NCBI GenBank assembly: GCA_038240605.1
Contig: JBBSDP010000001.1
Coordinates: forward strand, 186,001-250,000
Direction of reading: 5' to 3'
Length of the DNA stretch: 64,000 nt
From: JBBSDP01 sp038240605
GTDB lineage: Bacteria; Planctomycetota; Phycisphaerae; Tepidisphaerales; Tepidisphaeraceae
Both the position numbers and the translations under genes were made by a program. The notes beneath the pieces are model-generated. The model had not been told where the DNA came from. It searched no databases and saw only the letters and a list, made by a program, of their open reading frames with translations. Shown in pieces: positions 25,950 to 35,002 of the stretch (position 1 is the stretch's first letter; every line of letters begins with the position of its first letter).

Positions 25950-27416
25950 TCACGCTGGGGATTCCAGATCGAACGGCTGCGTTGACCGTGGGTTCACGCC
26001 TCCCGGATCGGCCCCGACGGCGCGGATGATGCTCGCCAGGTCGTCGTCTACCTGCAACGGCCGGTTGGCCAGACGCCCGGTTGGCTCTGTGCGCGGGGCC
26101 AAATCCTGCGCGGCTTTCATGTCGATGCCCGTGTGGTACTTCACGGTCGCGTTGGGGTCTTTCAGCTCGTGACCGGTGAGGATGCAGACGACCGAATCCG
26201 ACGGCGCGATCACCTGCTCCTCGCGCAGCTTCTGAAGACCTGCGACGCTCGCGGCGCTGGCCGGCTCACATCCGAATCCGAAGCGGGCCACCCGCGCCCG
26301 GTGCTCGAGGATCTCCTCATCGCTCACCTGGCGCACCACGCCGTCCATCGCCGCCAGCGCCCGCAGGGCCTTGGAAAGGTTGACCGGCCGTCCGATCTCG
26401 ATCGCGCTGGCCACCGTGTGCGCCTGGTAATTGCATTCATCCATCGCCGCGTAATATCGCTGGACGGCGTCCGCGTCGTACCAGGCGTCGGTCCAGCTCA
26501 CCTTCTGCTGCTCGTGCAGCATGTAGAGCGTGTTGGCCCCGGCAGCGTTGATGACTGCCAGGCGCGGGATCTTCCGCACTAGCCCAAGCTGTTTGAGCTC
26601 CAGGTAAGCCTTGGCAAAGGCGGAGCAGTTCCCCAGGTTGCCGCCGGGCACGATGATCCAATCGGGCGGCTCCCAGTCTCGCGCCTCGAGGATGCGGTAC
26701 ACGATGCTCTTCTGCCCCTCGAGGCGGAACGGGTTGACGCTGTTCATCAGGTAGATGCCCAGCCGCGGCACGTCGGCCGCGATCTGCCGCACCCGCCGGA
26801 GGCAGGCGTCGAAATCACCCTTGATCTGAAGCGTGAGCGCCCCGTAATCCAGCGCCTGCGAGAGCTTGCCGACGGAGATCTTGCCGCTGCCGATGAAGAC
26901 GATCCCCTGCATCTCGGCCAGTGAGGCGAAGAGCGCCAGGCTGGCGCTGGTGTTGCCGGTCGAAGCACACGCCACTCGACGGGCCCCCACCATCCGCGCG
27001 TGGGTAAAGGCGGCGGTCATCCCGTTGTCCTTGAAGCTGCCGCTGGGATTCAGTCCTTCATACTGAAGCAGCAGCTTCCCCGGCTGCATCCCCAACTCGC
27101 GCGCAAGCAGGCTGGCATCCTGGAGGACGGTGCGTCCCTCGCCGATGGTCACGATCTCGGATTCGTCTCGATAGAAAGGAAGGAGCTCGCGAAACCGCCA
27201 CACGCCGGAAAAATCCGCACGGCCTGCGGATTCGGTTCCCTTGGTTCCCCAGCGCCCCTCGAAGAAGCTGAGGCTCTTGGGCACCGGCAGGCGCGACCAG
27301 TCATAGCTGACGTCGAGAAGCGCGCCGCACCGCGAGCAGGCGACCTTCACCTCGTCGATGCCGTACGTCGCCCCGCAAATGGGGTTGATGCACTGCTGGT
27401 ACGCCGCGTCATTCAT
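25950..27416 (-). CDS. thrC: Threonine synthase
   Basis: A 488-residue PLP enzyme converting O-phosphohomoserine to threonine. The N-terminus carries a zinc-ribbon-like Cys pair set (CINPICGATYGI, CSRCGALLDV), as in the archaeal/thermophile-type enzymes. The PLP lysine is in NPSGSFKDNGMTAA and the phosphate loop in CASTGNTSASLALFA. IYLMNSVNPFRLEGQKS and PGGNLGNCSAFAKA follow. The C-terminal 70 residues are an extension past the usual end (IDMKAAQDLAPRTEPTG onward). Its TGA overlaps the GTG alternative start of dapB. Confidence 0.95.
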   Translation of the reverse strand: MNDAAYQQCINPICGATYGIDEVKVACSRCGALLDVSYDWSRLPVPKSLSFFEGRWGTKGTESAGRADFSGVWRFRELLPFYRDESEIVTIGEGRTVLQDASLLARELGMQPGKLLLQYEGLNPSGSFKDNGMTAAFTHARMVGARRVACASTGNTSASLALFASLAEMQGIVFIGSGKISVGKLSQALDYGALTLQIKGDFDACLRRVRQIAADVPRLGIYLMNSVNPFRLEGQKSIVYRILEARDWEPPDWIIVPGGNLGNCSAFAKAYLELKQLGLVRKIPRLAVINAAGANTLYMLHEQQKVSWTDAWYDADAVQRYYAAMDECNYQAHTVASAIEIGRPVNLSKALRALAAMDGVVRQVSDEEILEHRARVARFGFGCEPASAASVAGLQKLREEQVIAPSDSVVCILTGHELKDPNATVKYHTGIDMKAAQDLAPRTEPTGRLANRPLQVDDDLASIIRAVGADPGGVNPRSTQPFDLESPA

Positions 27417-27576
27417 TCACGCGCCAAAGGTAACGGTTGGGAAGGTCACGATCCAGTCAGTGCCAGGCGCGATGGGCGGAAGACGGGCCGTGCTTCGAAC
27501 GCGCCGACTCTGCGACACCGCCCGCAGGCCGCGCAAGGCATCGCGCGATCGCCGTAGACGGCGGTACTCCGCCGAT

Positions 27577-27636
27577 TCAGCAAGAGCGCAGCGACTCAAT
27601 TCACTCTAAAAGAAAAGATCGCTGCGCTCTTGCTGA
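27577..27636. repeat. Perfect 18-bp inverted repeat
   Basis: Arms TCAGCAAGAGCGCAGCGA (27577-27594) and the exact reverse complement (27619-27636) flank a 24-base AT-rich loop. It has no U-run on either strand, so it is not a simple terminator. Confidence 0.85.
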
Positions 27637-27700
27637 TCTCGGTCGAGTACGGTTCGACAGGCTCACCGGAGCCGCCCGAGCCGGCGTGCGTATACGCCTT

Positions 27701-27724
27701 CATGGGCGAGGGCGCCCATGCCAC
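27701..27724. repeat. CATGGGCGAGG-family repeat copy
   Basis: Reads CATGGGCGAGGGCGCCCATG followed by CCAC. Apart from one extra G it equals the right arm of the element inside the smc gene at 39481-39503. Confidence 0.75.
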
Positions 27725-27841
27725 GTCGTCCCATGGCACGATCCGCGCTTACCTCATTGCTCTACACAAGTCCGGTGAGAAGTGAATCCAGCGCGAGCGA
27801 GTCGGGGAGAAGCCAATCTGGTTTCGCCCAAGCGGGCGTGG

Positions 27842-28882
27842 TCACCTTTCGCGCGAAACTTCCAGCTCGCGCTGACGCTGGCGTTCCGTCGCGCGTTTCA
27901 GGGCCCGCCGTTCCATCCAGGTGAGGCTCTGCATTCCATGCGCGGAAACTTTGGCGAGGATGGCGTCGATCTTCCCCTGCTCCTCTTCCTCCATGCGGGC
28001 CTGCCGGCGCAGGCGGCTCCTGCGCCATCGGCTAATGCGCCGCTTACGGCGGGGGGCATTGTTTTCCTGCGCGTACGAAAGACTGGCGCTGAAGTCCTCC
28101 GATTCCTCGGGGCCTGCGGCCCTGACGTAGGCGCGCATCTGGATGCAGTACATCAGCATGCCAGCCCACAGAACGATCATCAGAAACTGCCGGGTCGCGA
28201 TGGAGACCATCGCCATCACCACTGCCCCGATGATCCCGGTCACACAGGCGAAAATCATCGACTTGTACCAGCCGAATTTCGGCCAGAGGATCGACTGAAG
28301 CATCTGGCCGCCGTCCAGCGGAAAGATCGGCAGCAGATTGAACAGGAGGAGCGCCAAGCTGGTCACATAGATCCAGCTCAGGTGAAAGTAAAGGCTGAAC
28401 CAACTGTGGAAATCGAACAGTGCCGACTTGAGCGATTGGTGTACGTAATGCCGGATCCCCCACATTGCCAGCGCGGTAATCAGGCAGATGATCACGTTCA
28501 CCGCTGGTCCCCCGGCCACCGTTAGAAACGTGGGCAGTGGACGGCGCGGTGGAGTGGCCAATGCCAGGCCGCCGAGGGGCGTCATCAGGATTTCGTCGGC
28601 ATCTCCTCCAACCCAACGGGCGGTAAAGCAATGCCCGAACTCGTGCAATAGCACGATCCCGAACAGGATGATGATGCTCTCGACACTCGGCTGCCAGGAA
28701 GCGCCAGGCCACACGCCGAAGATCAGCACGAGTAGCGCAAAAACGATGAACGACGAGTGGAGGTAAACATGGATGCCCCGGAACCGAAAAACCGGTAAGC
28801 GCCCGGTTGATAGCCAGCCCAATATCCCGCCGCCCAGCGGCTGGCTTCGGTCGCGATAATAGCTTCGGTCCTGCCATCCCAT
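27842..28882 (-). CDS. Site-2 protease family (M50) membrane metalloprotease
   Basis: A 346-residue membrane protease. The zinc site HEFGH lies in IVLLHEFGHCFTARWVGGDAD at about residues 97-104, and the second metal ligand is in NLLPIFPLDGGQML. About six hydrophobic segments surround them. After residue 265 there is a soluble, highly basic linker (APRRKRRISRWRRSRLRRQ). It ends in a helical motif (GKIDAILAKVSAHGMQSLTWMERRALKRA), seen also in rhomboid-type proteins. It cuts membrane-embedded substrates; targets are unknown. It starts 2 bp after the NUDIX stop, so both are in one operon. Confidence 0.92.
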   Translation of the reverse strand: MGWQDRSYYRDRSQPLGGGILGWLSTGRLPVFRFRGIHVYLHSSFIVFALLVLIFGVWPGASWQPSVESIIILFGIVLLHEFGHCFTARWVGGDADEILMTPLGGLALATPPRRPLPTFLTVAGGPAVNVIICLITALAMWGIRHYVHQSLKSALFDFHSWFSLYFHLSWIYVTSLALLLFNLLPIFPLDGGQMLQSILWPKFGWYKSMIFACVTGIIGAVVMAMVSIATRQFLMIVLWAGMLMYCIQMRAYVRAAGPEESEDFSASLSYAQENNAPRRKRRISRWRRSRLRRQARMEEEEQGKIDAILAKVSAHGMQSLTWMERRALKRATERQRQRELEVSRER

Positions 28883-28884
28883 GG

Positions 28885-29475
28885 CTAGCGCTTCTCTTCC
28901 CGGTAGAACATGTCATACATCAGGAGCGTGGCGATCGTCTTGGCATCCTGGATCTCTCCATGCCGGATCATGTCGATCGCTTCTGCCCACGTAACAGGCA
29001 GCACTTCGATCTCCTCGCCCTCCTCGCGGGCCGTCTCCGCCGGATGTAAATCGTATGCCGCAAAGACGTACATCTTCTCGCTGAGGATTCCCGGCGACGT
29101 GAAGAACGGCATGAGCGGCCTGAGCCGCGTTGCCAGGTAGCCGGTTTCTTCCAGTAACTCGCGACCGGCACAGTTCATCGGGTCTTCGTTTTTCTCCAGG
29201 GTTCCGGCGGGCAATTCGAGCAGCGCCTGTCCGATCGCGTAACGATAATTTCGGATCAGCACCAGCCGGCCGTCGTTCAGGAAGCCCAGCACCACCACCG
29301 CGCCCGGGTGCGCGCAAACCTCACGGCGATGCCGCTTTCCGGTCTCCTCGTTCTCCAGGTGATGGAGCTCGAGGCGCACCTTCGTGCCGTCATAGACGAT
29401 CTGCTTTTCAATCAATCGCTGAGACACCGGCCTCACCTTCGTGGTTGGATTATAGTCCCGGACTAGCGGCGGCAA
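28885..29475 (-). CDS. NUDIX hydrolase, ADP-ribose pyrophosphatase-like
   Basis: A 196-residue cytosolic enzyme. The Nudix box reads GTLEKNEDPMNCAGRELLEETGY, with the REL-EE-TG metal ligands intact. ALLELPAG just before it is typical of ADP-sugar pyrophosphatases (NudF-like), as is the N-terminal QIVYDGTKVRLELHHL strand. It likely cleaves ADP-ribose or a similar ADP-sugar to AMP and sugar phosphate. It is the first gene of a two-gene operon with the M50 protease. Confidence 0.93.
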   Translation of the reverse strand: MPPLVRDYNPTTKVRPVSQRLIEKQIVYDGTKVRLELHHLENEETGKRHRREVCAHPGAVVVLGFLNDGRLVLIRNYRYAIGQALLELPAGTLEKNEDPMNCAGRELLEETGYLATRLRPLMPFFTSPGILSEKMYVFAAYDLHPAETAREEGEEIEVLPVTWAEAIDMIRHGEIQDAKTIATLLMYDMFYREEKR

Positions 29476-31118
29476 TCTCGATCAATTCCAACAGCAACCC
29501 GCCCGTTACGGCCTGCGTTGCACCCTGGCCAGCGCCGCCCGAGCCGCGCCGCGGACCATTGGGAACTCATCCTGTGACGCTTCGGACAACACCCCGACCG
29601 CTTCGCGACCCGCCGGCCCCATTTCCCCCAGTGCAGTGATGGCCAGTTGCCTTGGATAGGGATCGGCGTACTCGCGACGGCGGACGATCCCCTTGAGCAC
29701 CGGCAGCGACTCGGAGGCATTCCCCTCAATTCGCCACAACGCCAAAGCCCCGTCCATACGGGCATAGACCATCGGGTCCTTGAGCAGTTCACGAACGGCC
29801 CCCGCCGCCGGACCGGCTGCCCGCCCCATCTCTCCCAGCAACACCGCCGCCCCGTCGCGCACCGCCCAGTCCCGCTCCTGTAGTGCCCCCATCAGGCCCG
29901 GCAATAGCTCGGCCACGTTCCCTTCCACGCGCCACAATGCCCGCGCCGCCATCAGCCGCATCTCCCACCGCGGATCACGCAACACCTGGTGGAGCGACTG
30001 CAATGCAGCGCCCCGCGCCGGCGTGCCGATCCGTCCCAGCGCCGCAATCGACGCCGACCGAATCCCAAAATCCACATCGATGACTGACGCGGCCAGCACC
30101 GCAAGCGCATCAGGCCTCTGCACCCGCAATCGCCCCAGTTGATCGATGGCCGCGAGACGCACGGCGGGATCGGAACCCTTTGCCCCTTCGACGAGAACCC
30201 CGGTCGTCTCATCGTTCGCTCCGTCGATCGTCCCGATCGCGCCCGCCGCATTCGTTCGCACCGCCAGATCCGGGTCGCGCAGCAGCCCGTGAAGCGCCGA
30301 CGATGCCGGCTCCGCCGTCCGGCCCAGTCGCCCCAGCGCCAGCGCCGATGCCAGGCGCACGCGGGCCTCCCGATCTTGCAGCCCCGCCGCCAGCCTCTCC
30401 GTCAGGCCGCGGGAAGGAGGCGCAATGGCGGCCAGTGCCTCCACCGCTGCGCTCCGGACGGCCGGCTCCGGGTCTTTTTCCAGCAAGCTGCCTAACGCGC
30501 CCACCGCTGAAACGGCGTCCGGCCCGATGCTCCCCAGGGCCCGCGCCGCCAGTTCCCGATGCATCGCCGATTTCGATCCGAGCAATTGCTCGAGCGCCGG
30601 CGCCGCGGCCGGCCCGATTTGTCCCAGCGCGGTGAAGGCGGCTGACGCGGCATCACCATCATCCGCCGTCTCCACTCGCTTCTGTAACTCAGGAATTGCT
30701 TCCCGTGCCTCGGCGCCGATCTGTCCGATCGCGACGGCAGCGCGTCGGCGCACCTCGGGCGCCGGATCGCGCAGCGCCGCGATCAACATCGGCAACGCCG
30801 GTTTGGCCGCATAGCCCAGGGTGTCCAGCGCCCGCGCCGCTTCGTAGCGCACGCGCGGATCCGCGTCGGCCAGCAGCGGCGTCAGGCCCGGCACCGCCGT
30901 TCGCGCCGCGATCCCCATCTCCGCGATCGCCCCCGCCGCCCGGGCCCGGATCTCCGGGTTCGACGCTCCCAATGCATTCGACCACTGCGCCAGCGTCTTG
31001 CCGCGATAGGAAGGAGGCGGATTGGCATCGTCGGTTGGCGCGGGCGCCGCCCGGGCTATCGACTTGCACGAGAAGATCGCGATCGCGACGAATGTAAGAT
31101 ATGCGAACTTCGCCTGCC

Positions 31119-31315
<197 letters not shown>

Positions 31316-31969
31316 TCATTTCTCTCGCCCCGCAATCACGGCTTCAGCGAACGCCTTGGCGATTGCCGAGATGGCCGGCCAGTCATTTCGGGCCATCGCA
31401 TCTCTGGGAAACATCGCCGATCCGACGCCCAGGCAGACCGCACCGGCTCGAATCCAGTCACCGACGTTCTTCAGTTCCACGCCGCCCGTCGGCATGAGTC
31501 GCAGCCACGGGAGCGGCGCGAGGACGTCTTTGAAATAACCGGGGCCGAGGGCCGTGGAGGGGAAGACCTTCACCAGGTCCGCACCGGCTGTCGCGGCGCG
31601 GACGATCTCCGTTGGCGTGAACGCACCCGGGATGCTCACCTTGTCGAGTTTCAGCGTGGCGGCGACGGTTTCGGCGTCGAAGCTCGGTGAGACGACGAAC
31701 TCGGCTCCAACGTCGATGGCCCGCCGTGCGGTGTCGGCGTCGAGCACCGTTCCAACTCCAATGATCATCGTTTGCCCGAAACGCCGCCGGAGGGTGGCGA
31801 TCCCCTCGATCGCGTTCGGCGTCGTCATCGTGACCTCGATGACCGGCACACCGCCCGCGAGCAGCGCTTGCGCCAATTCCACCAGGTGGTCCGCCGACTT
31901 GGCGCGCACGACGGGCACCAATCCGACTGCGGTCAGTTTCTCGAGGATCTGTTGTTTGTTTTGACCCAT
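31316..31969 (-). CDS. eda: Bifunctional KDPG/KHG aldolase
   Basis: A 217-residue class I aldolase starting at ATG 31969; the in-frame upstream extension is repeat DNA. It cleaves 2-keto-3-deoxy-6-phosphogluconate (and 4-hydroxy-2-oxoglutarate) to pyruvate plus glyceraldehyde-3-phosphate or glyoxylate. The Schiff-base lysine is in ADLVKVFPS, the catalytic glutamate in VIEVTMTTPNA, and the phosphate site in GVELKNVGDWIRAGAVCLGVGSAMF. This points to an Entner-Doudoroff or uronate-degradation branch. It stands alone on the minus strand. Confidence 0.95.
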   Translation of the reverse strand: MGQNKQQILEKLTAVGLVPVVRAKSADHLVELAQALLAGGVPVIEVTMTTPNAIEGIATLRRRFGQTMIIGVGTVLDADTARRAIDVGAEFVVSPSFDAETVAATLKLDKVSIPGAFTPTEIVRAATAGADLVKVFPSTALGPGYFKDVLAPLPWLRLMPTGGVELKNVGDWIRAGAVCLGVGSAMFPRDAMARNDWPAISAIAKAFAEAVIAGREK

Positions 31970-32067
31970 GTCGAAGATTGAACCTTCGAGCGGCGGAAGA
32001 TGCCAGTTCAGGAACATGAGCCGAATCGGGAACTCCTCGAAGATCCAAGTCATCCATCGCGGGCGCA

Positions 32068-32137
32068 GGGGCTGGCTGCCCCTGCAACCCCGCTCGGGGT
32101 GGTCCCCGAGCGGGGGTTGCAGGGGGCAGCCAGCCCC
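32068..32137. repeat. Long near-perfect hairpin (GGGGCTGGCTGCCCCTGCAA)
   Basis: Arms 32068-32099 (32 bases) and 32104-32137 (34 bases) pair with only two single-base bulges around a TGGT loop. It lies in the 295-bp divergent gap between eda and the SDR gene. No U-run follows on either strand. Confidence 0.9.
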
Positions 32138-32264
32138 ATGCATCTGCGACTTTGCATTGATCGACGGGAATCGACTCAGAAATATCTGCGGGACGTATTT
32201 CAAGTCAAAGTCTCAACGACCCCCCCACTGGCCCCCCGCCGGATCGAAGTCTACATTGTCTGCC

Positions 32265-33065
32265 ATGTCGTCCGCCGGCGCATTAACCGACAAGGTCTTC
32301 GTCGTCATCGGCGGCACCGGGGGACTCGGCCTCTCCGGCGCACTCGCCTGCGTCCGCGCCGGAGCCAAAGTGGTCGTGGTGGGCCGGGATCTGGCCGGCG
32401 TTCATGCGGCGCAGCGAGCGATGGGTGAACAGGGCCGTGCCCTGGCTGGCGATGCCTCCGACCCGCACACCGCGCCCGCCGCCATCGAGCTGGCCCTGAA
32501 TGCCTTTGGCCATTTCAACGGGCTGTATCACGTGGCCGGCGGAAGCGGCCGTAAGTCGGGCGACGGCCCGCTGCACGAGATCAGCGACGACGGGTGGGAT
32601 TACACGCTGAAGCTCAACCTCACCTCGCTGCTCTATTCCAACCGAGCGGCGGCGCGGCAACTGCTCAAGCAGGGCACCGGCGGCTGCGTGCTGAACATGG
32701 GCTCGGTCCTGGCCTTCTCCCCGTCGCCGCACCACTTCGCCACCCACGCCTATGCGACGACGAAGGCAGCCGCCGTCGGCCTCACCCGCGCCGCCGCTGC
32801 TTACTACGCACCGCGAAACATTCGCTTCAATCTGCTTGCCCCGGCGCTGGTGCAGACGCCGATGTCCCAGCGCGCCAGCGGCGACGAGCAGATCGTCCGT
32901 TACATCCGCGGCAAGCAGCCGCTCGACGGCGGCCGCATCGGCCGCACCGACGATCTCGATGCCGCGGTCGTCTATTTCCTCTCCGACGCCGCCCGCTTCG
33001 TCACCGGCCAGGTCCTGAACGTCGACGGCGGCTGGTCCGTCACGGAAGGCCATCACGACGGCTGA
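32265..33065 (+). CDS. SDR-family oxidoreductase
   Basis: A 266-residue short-chain dehydrogenase beginning at ATG 32265, where the fold starts (LTDKVFVVIGGTGGLGLSGAL). The cofactor loop is GGTGGLG, and LNLTSLLYSNRAAAR and NMGSVLAF carry the Asn and Ser of the catalytic tetrad. HAYATTKAAAVG supplies Tyr and Lys. NVDGGWSVTEG closes the classical fold. It acts in the cytosol on an alcohol or sugar substrate. Divergent from eda, which may hint at sugar-acid metabolism, but that is weak. Confidence 0.92.
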   Translation: MSSAGALTDKVFVVIGGTGGLGLSGALACVRAGAKVVVVGRDLAGVHAAQRAMGEQGRALAGDASDPHTAPAAIELALNAFGHFNGLYHVAGGSGRKSGDGPLHEISDDGWDYTLKLNLTSLLYSNRAAARQLLKQGTGGCVLNMGSVLAFSPSPHHFATHAYATTKAAAVGLTRAAAAYYAPRNIRFNLLAPALVQTPMSQRASGDEQIVRYIRGKQPLDGGRIGRTDDLDAAVVYFLSDAARFVTGQVLNVDGGWSVTEGHHDG

Positions 33066-33175
33066 TCTATCTGCAATGCACGGCTTCGGTGCCGACCGCC
33101 CTCACATCGCACAGCAGGTAATTTCCCTCACAAATGGTGGAGGCGGCCATGGTAGGTCGTGGTATTTAGGATCAA

Positions 33176-33925
33176 ATGTGCATCATGCGTCGCCGCGCGT
33201 TTACCCTCGTCGAATTGTTGATCGTGGTCGGGATCATCGCGGTCCTGCTTTCCATCCTGCTGCCGGTGATCGGCCAGGCGCGGTTTCGCGCCCGCGTAAT
33301 CGTGTGCGCGAGCAACGAGCGGCAATTCGTCGCCGCACTGACCTCGTACGCCATCGACAACAACGATTCGTTCCCCCGCTTTGATTCCCCCAGCCCGCTG
33401 AGCCCCAACACCGGGGCAGACAACCCGCACGATGTGACCTACGAGTTCTACAACACGCTCACCACCAAGTATCAACTGCCCCACTCGATGTTCTTCTGCC
33501 CGTTCATTTCGGAGTTGGTCGTCGATTTCTGGTGGAACAACGGCACCTTCGTGCAGATGGGTTACTGCTACTGGGTCCCCCGCTCGACCGGCGGCGCCCT
33601 CTTCCCGCCCGACCCCGGCGGCGCATTCCTCGTCAACGGAACCACCACCACCCACGGCCCCTCGAAGCTCGGCGGACCGTTGAGCGCGACGAATCCCGTT
33701 TTGTCCGATGACATCTACCTGTTCCCCAACGTTCCCGTCTCCTCCCCCAACTACGTGATCGCCAACGCCCCCCCGTCGGATTTCTACCAGGACGATTGCG
33801 GCCACCTCTACAACGGCCAGATCAAACTGACCAACGAGGCGTACGCCGACGGCCACGTCGAAGCCGTCACCCCCGACCGCCTGCGCTGGAGCTTCCTCAG
33901 CGGCAACGCATGGGTTTGCCGCTGA
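33176..33925 (+). CDS. Prepilin-type N-terminal domain (pseudopilin-like) protein
   Basis: A 249-residue exported protein. ATG 33176 and ATG 33185 are both usable. MRRRAFTLVELLIVVGIIAVLLSILLPVIGQAR is a class III signal cleaved before FTLVE and methylated at Phe. The conserved CASNERQFVAALTSYAIDNN follows. The body ends with the planctomycete-type YADGHVEAVTP segment. Such proteins occur in many copies in this phylum; assembled fibre or secretion roles are inferred. It is an intact relative of the frameshifted gene at 24141. Confidence 0.9.
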   Translation: MCIMRRRAFTLVELLIVVGIIAVLLSILLPVIGQARFRARVIVCASNERQFVAALTSYAIDNNDSFPRFDSPSPLSPNTGADNPHDVTYEFYNTLTTKYQLPHSMFFCPFISELVVDFWWNNGTFVQMGYCYWVPRSTGGALFPPDPGGAFLVNGTTTTHGPSKLGGPLSATNPVLSDDIYLFPNVPVSSPNYVIANAPPSDFYQDDCGHLYNGQIKLTNEAYADGHVEAVTPDRLRWSFLSGNAWVCR

Positions 33926-33930
33926 ACGGA

Positions 33931-34042
33931 GAGTTCAGAGATCAAAGTTTAGAGTTTAGAGTTTAGGGAAGACGTCGCCTGCCGCGCGAACATGGCGGCG
34001 CCTTGAACCCCGAACCCCGAACCCCGAACCCTGAACCCTCCC
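33931..34042. repeat. Paired word repeats (GTTTAGA and GAACCCC)
   Basis: After the pseudopilin stop there is AAAGTTTAGAGTTTAGAGTT and one more unit (to 33967), then about 35 bases of ordinary DNA. Next comes TTGAACCCCGAACCCCGAAC with further CCCCGAACCCTGAACCC units (34003-34042). Copies differ by single bases. It resembles the other word repeats in the window. Confidence 0.75.
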
Positions 34043-34084
34043 CTGCTTCGACTCCATCGCGATGGAACGTTACAACTTGCCTCC

Positions 34085-34867
34085 ATGTCCCCCGCTTTCG
34101 ATTATCTCAATCAGTGCCGCGGCCTGATCGACGCCGTGGCGGCGCAGCAATCCCGCATCGAGCAGGCCGCGGATTGGTTTGTGGCGACCATCCTCGCCGG
34201 CCGGATGGTTCACGTCTTCGGATCCGGGCACAGCCGGATCATGGTCGAGGAGATGTGGCCGCGCTACGGCTCGTTCCCCGGCTTCAACCCGATCGTCGAA
34301 CTTTCGCTGACGTTCCACACGCAGGTCGTCGGCGCCAACGGCCAGCGCCAGGCGATGTTCCTGGAAAACGTCAGCGGCCTGGCCGAGCGAATCCTCCGCA
34401 ACTTCGAACTCGCCCCCGTCGATTCGGCCCTGGTGATCTCCTCCTCCGGCTGCAACGTCGTCCCCATCGAGATGGCGCAGATTTTCCAGCAGCGGAAGAT
34501 CAAGGTCGTCGCGATCGTCAGCCGTCGCCACTCCGAGGCGACCGCGTCGCGACACCCCGCCGGCAAAAAGCTCCCCGACTTCGCCGACCTCACCCTCGAC
34601 ACCGGCGCCCCGCCCGGCGACGCCATGGTTCACATTCCCAACCTCCCCACCCCCGTATCCCCCGGCTCCACGATCGGCGGCTGCCTGCTCGTCAACGCCA
34701 TCAAAGCGGAGGTCGCACAGCGGCTGATGACTGGTGGGGCGCCACCGAAGGTCCTGACGGGAGCGGCTATCGTAGGTTCGGAGGCAGCAACCCAGCTCTT
34801 CGAAGCGGCGTACGACGAGCACGCGCGAAGACTCGCGAAGCTTTATTCCAAGATCGGAACCAGGTGA
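34085..34867 (+). CDS. SIS-domain protein (UPF0309-like sugar isomerase family)
   Basis: A 260-residue protein with a single SIS fold. Motifs include GRMVHVFGSGHSRIMVEEMWPRYG, DSALVISSSGCNVVPIEMA and VVAIVSRRHSEA. The C-terminal helix region is NLPTPVSPGSTIGGCLLVNAIKAEVA. Family members act on amino-sugar phosphates or regulate them, without a defined reaction in most cases. The gene has a shortened, partly diverged copy of its 3' third at 36371. It precedes a DUF6941 gene on the same strand. Confidence 0.88.
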   Translation: MSPAFDYLNQCRGLIDAVAAQQSRIEQAADWFVATILAGRMVHVFGSGHSRIMVEEMWPRYGSFPGFNPIVELSLTFHTQVVGANGQRQAMFLENVSGLAERILRNFELAPVDSALVISSSGCNVVPIEMAQIFQQRKIKVVAIVSRRHSEATASRHPAGKKLPDFADLTLDTGAPPGDAMVHIPNLPTPVSPGSTIGGCLLVNAIKAEVAQRLMTGGAPPKVLTGAAIVGSEAATQLFEAAYDEHARRLAKLYSKIGTR

Positions 34868-35002
34868 TCGAGAACGAAAACGACGAAAACGCGTGCCACT
34901 GGAGAGGCCGCCGATCGTCCCACACGCCCGTTCCAACGGTCCAACTCGTTTCACCGACTTTCAGTTGTGCCGGTCCCGGACGCGCGATACGCTTTAGTTG
35001 CC

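Larger units (their letters stand above)
27417..27841. other. Gene-free gap with repeat fragments
   Basis: 425 bp between the M50 protease 3' end and the thrC start, with no credible gene. It holds a perfect 18-bp inverted repeat (27577-27636) and a GGTTCGACAGGCTCACC segment at about 27651-27667. A CATGGGCGAGGGCGCCCATG palindrome-like stretch lies at 27701-27720. The thrC promoter on the minus strand must also be here. Confidence 0.6.

Noticed and set aside
33931..34042. TTTAGGG- and CCCTGAACCC-like units resembling telomere repeats
   Set aside because: Only a few degenerate copies inside ordinary coding DNA; not terminal and not regular, so a word repeat and not a telomere.
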